Source of the DNA: Branchiostoma floridae
Lineage: Eukaryota; Chordata; Leptocardii; Amphioxiformes; Branchiostomatidae
DNA: 64,000 nt
Direction: 5' to 3'
Assembly (NCBI RefSeq): GCF_000003815.2
Contig: NC_049990.1
Span: 11,394,985-11,458,984, forward strand
Within the stretch, counting starts at the first letter, position 1, and each line of letters opens with the position of its first letter. Below are positions 63,932 to 64,000 of this stretch, in pieces. Both the position numbers and the translations under genes were made by a program. The notes beneath the pieces are model-generated. The model was not told where the DNA came from. It did not search any database and saw only the letters and a program-made list of their open reading frames with translations.

Positions 63932-64000
63932 GTATGTATGTGTGCCTGTGTTTACTTGCGTGTGTCTGATCAGCAAGCAAGTATAGCGTACATGTAACTG

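Overview
This window looks like nuclear DNA of an invertebrate deuterostome, most likely a lancelet (amphioxus). It has intron-rich genes with canonical GT-AG splice sites, clear orthologues of chordate genes (an LRCH exon, a complete RSF1, a natriuretic-peptide-type receptor), a TRIM/NHL relic of a kind I know from amphioxus, and many short hairpin transposons. The species call is an inference from gene content; no marker here proves it.

Left edge (1-2.8 kb): the first coding exon of an LRCH-type gene on the minus strand (1048-1222), with CCAAT boxes behind it. The rest of that gene lies outside the window.

Centre-left (about 2.85-35.1 kb): a tandem array of eight related genes, all on the plus strand, called A to H here. 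Each codes for a signal sequence, a short leucine-rich-repeat ectodomain with LRRNT and LRRCT caps, one membrane helix, and a cytoplasmic tail of tandem repeats carrying an N-x-x-Y tyrosine motif. I do not recognise a named family. Only copy B (775 aa) keeps the full tail, which ends in YEDM and YEEI, motifs that would fit SH2 domains. D, E, F and G are open but truncated at different points of the tail. A, C and H are pseudogenes. The A-B-C block seems to have been duplicated as D-E-F, and G and H are mosaics. The array is full of mobile DNA: a 5'-truncated LINE inside H with a 9-bp target duplication, a second LINE 3' end between F and G, a 1.69-kb Harbinger-like insertion between D and E, old reverse-transcriptase relics, and several MITE families.

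Centre-right (37.99-52.83 kb, minus strand): a complete 17-exon RSF1 (remodeling and spacing factor 1) gene. The reading phase closes across all exons, giving 1423 codons, close to the vertebrate protein. One intron holds a damaged NHL-repeat gene copy on the opposite strand.

Right edge (55.78 kb to the end, plus strand): the extracellular, transmembrane and juxtamembrane exons of a receptor with an ANF-receptor ligand-binding fold, probably a receptor guanylate cyclase of the natriuretic peptide receptor type. Its catalytic part lies beyond the window.

The four loci share no evident pathway. The most unusual part is the LRR array, which looks like a rapidly turning-over family of cell-surface receptors in which the putative signalling tail has been lost several times.
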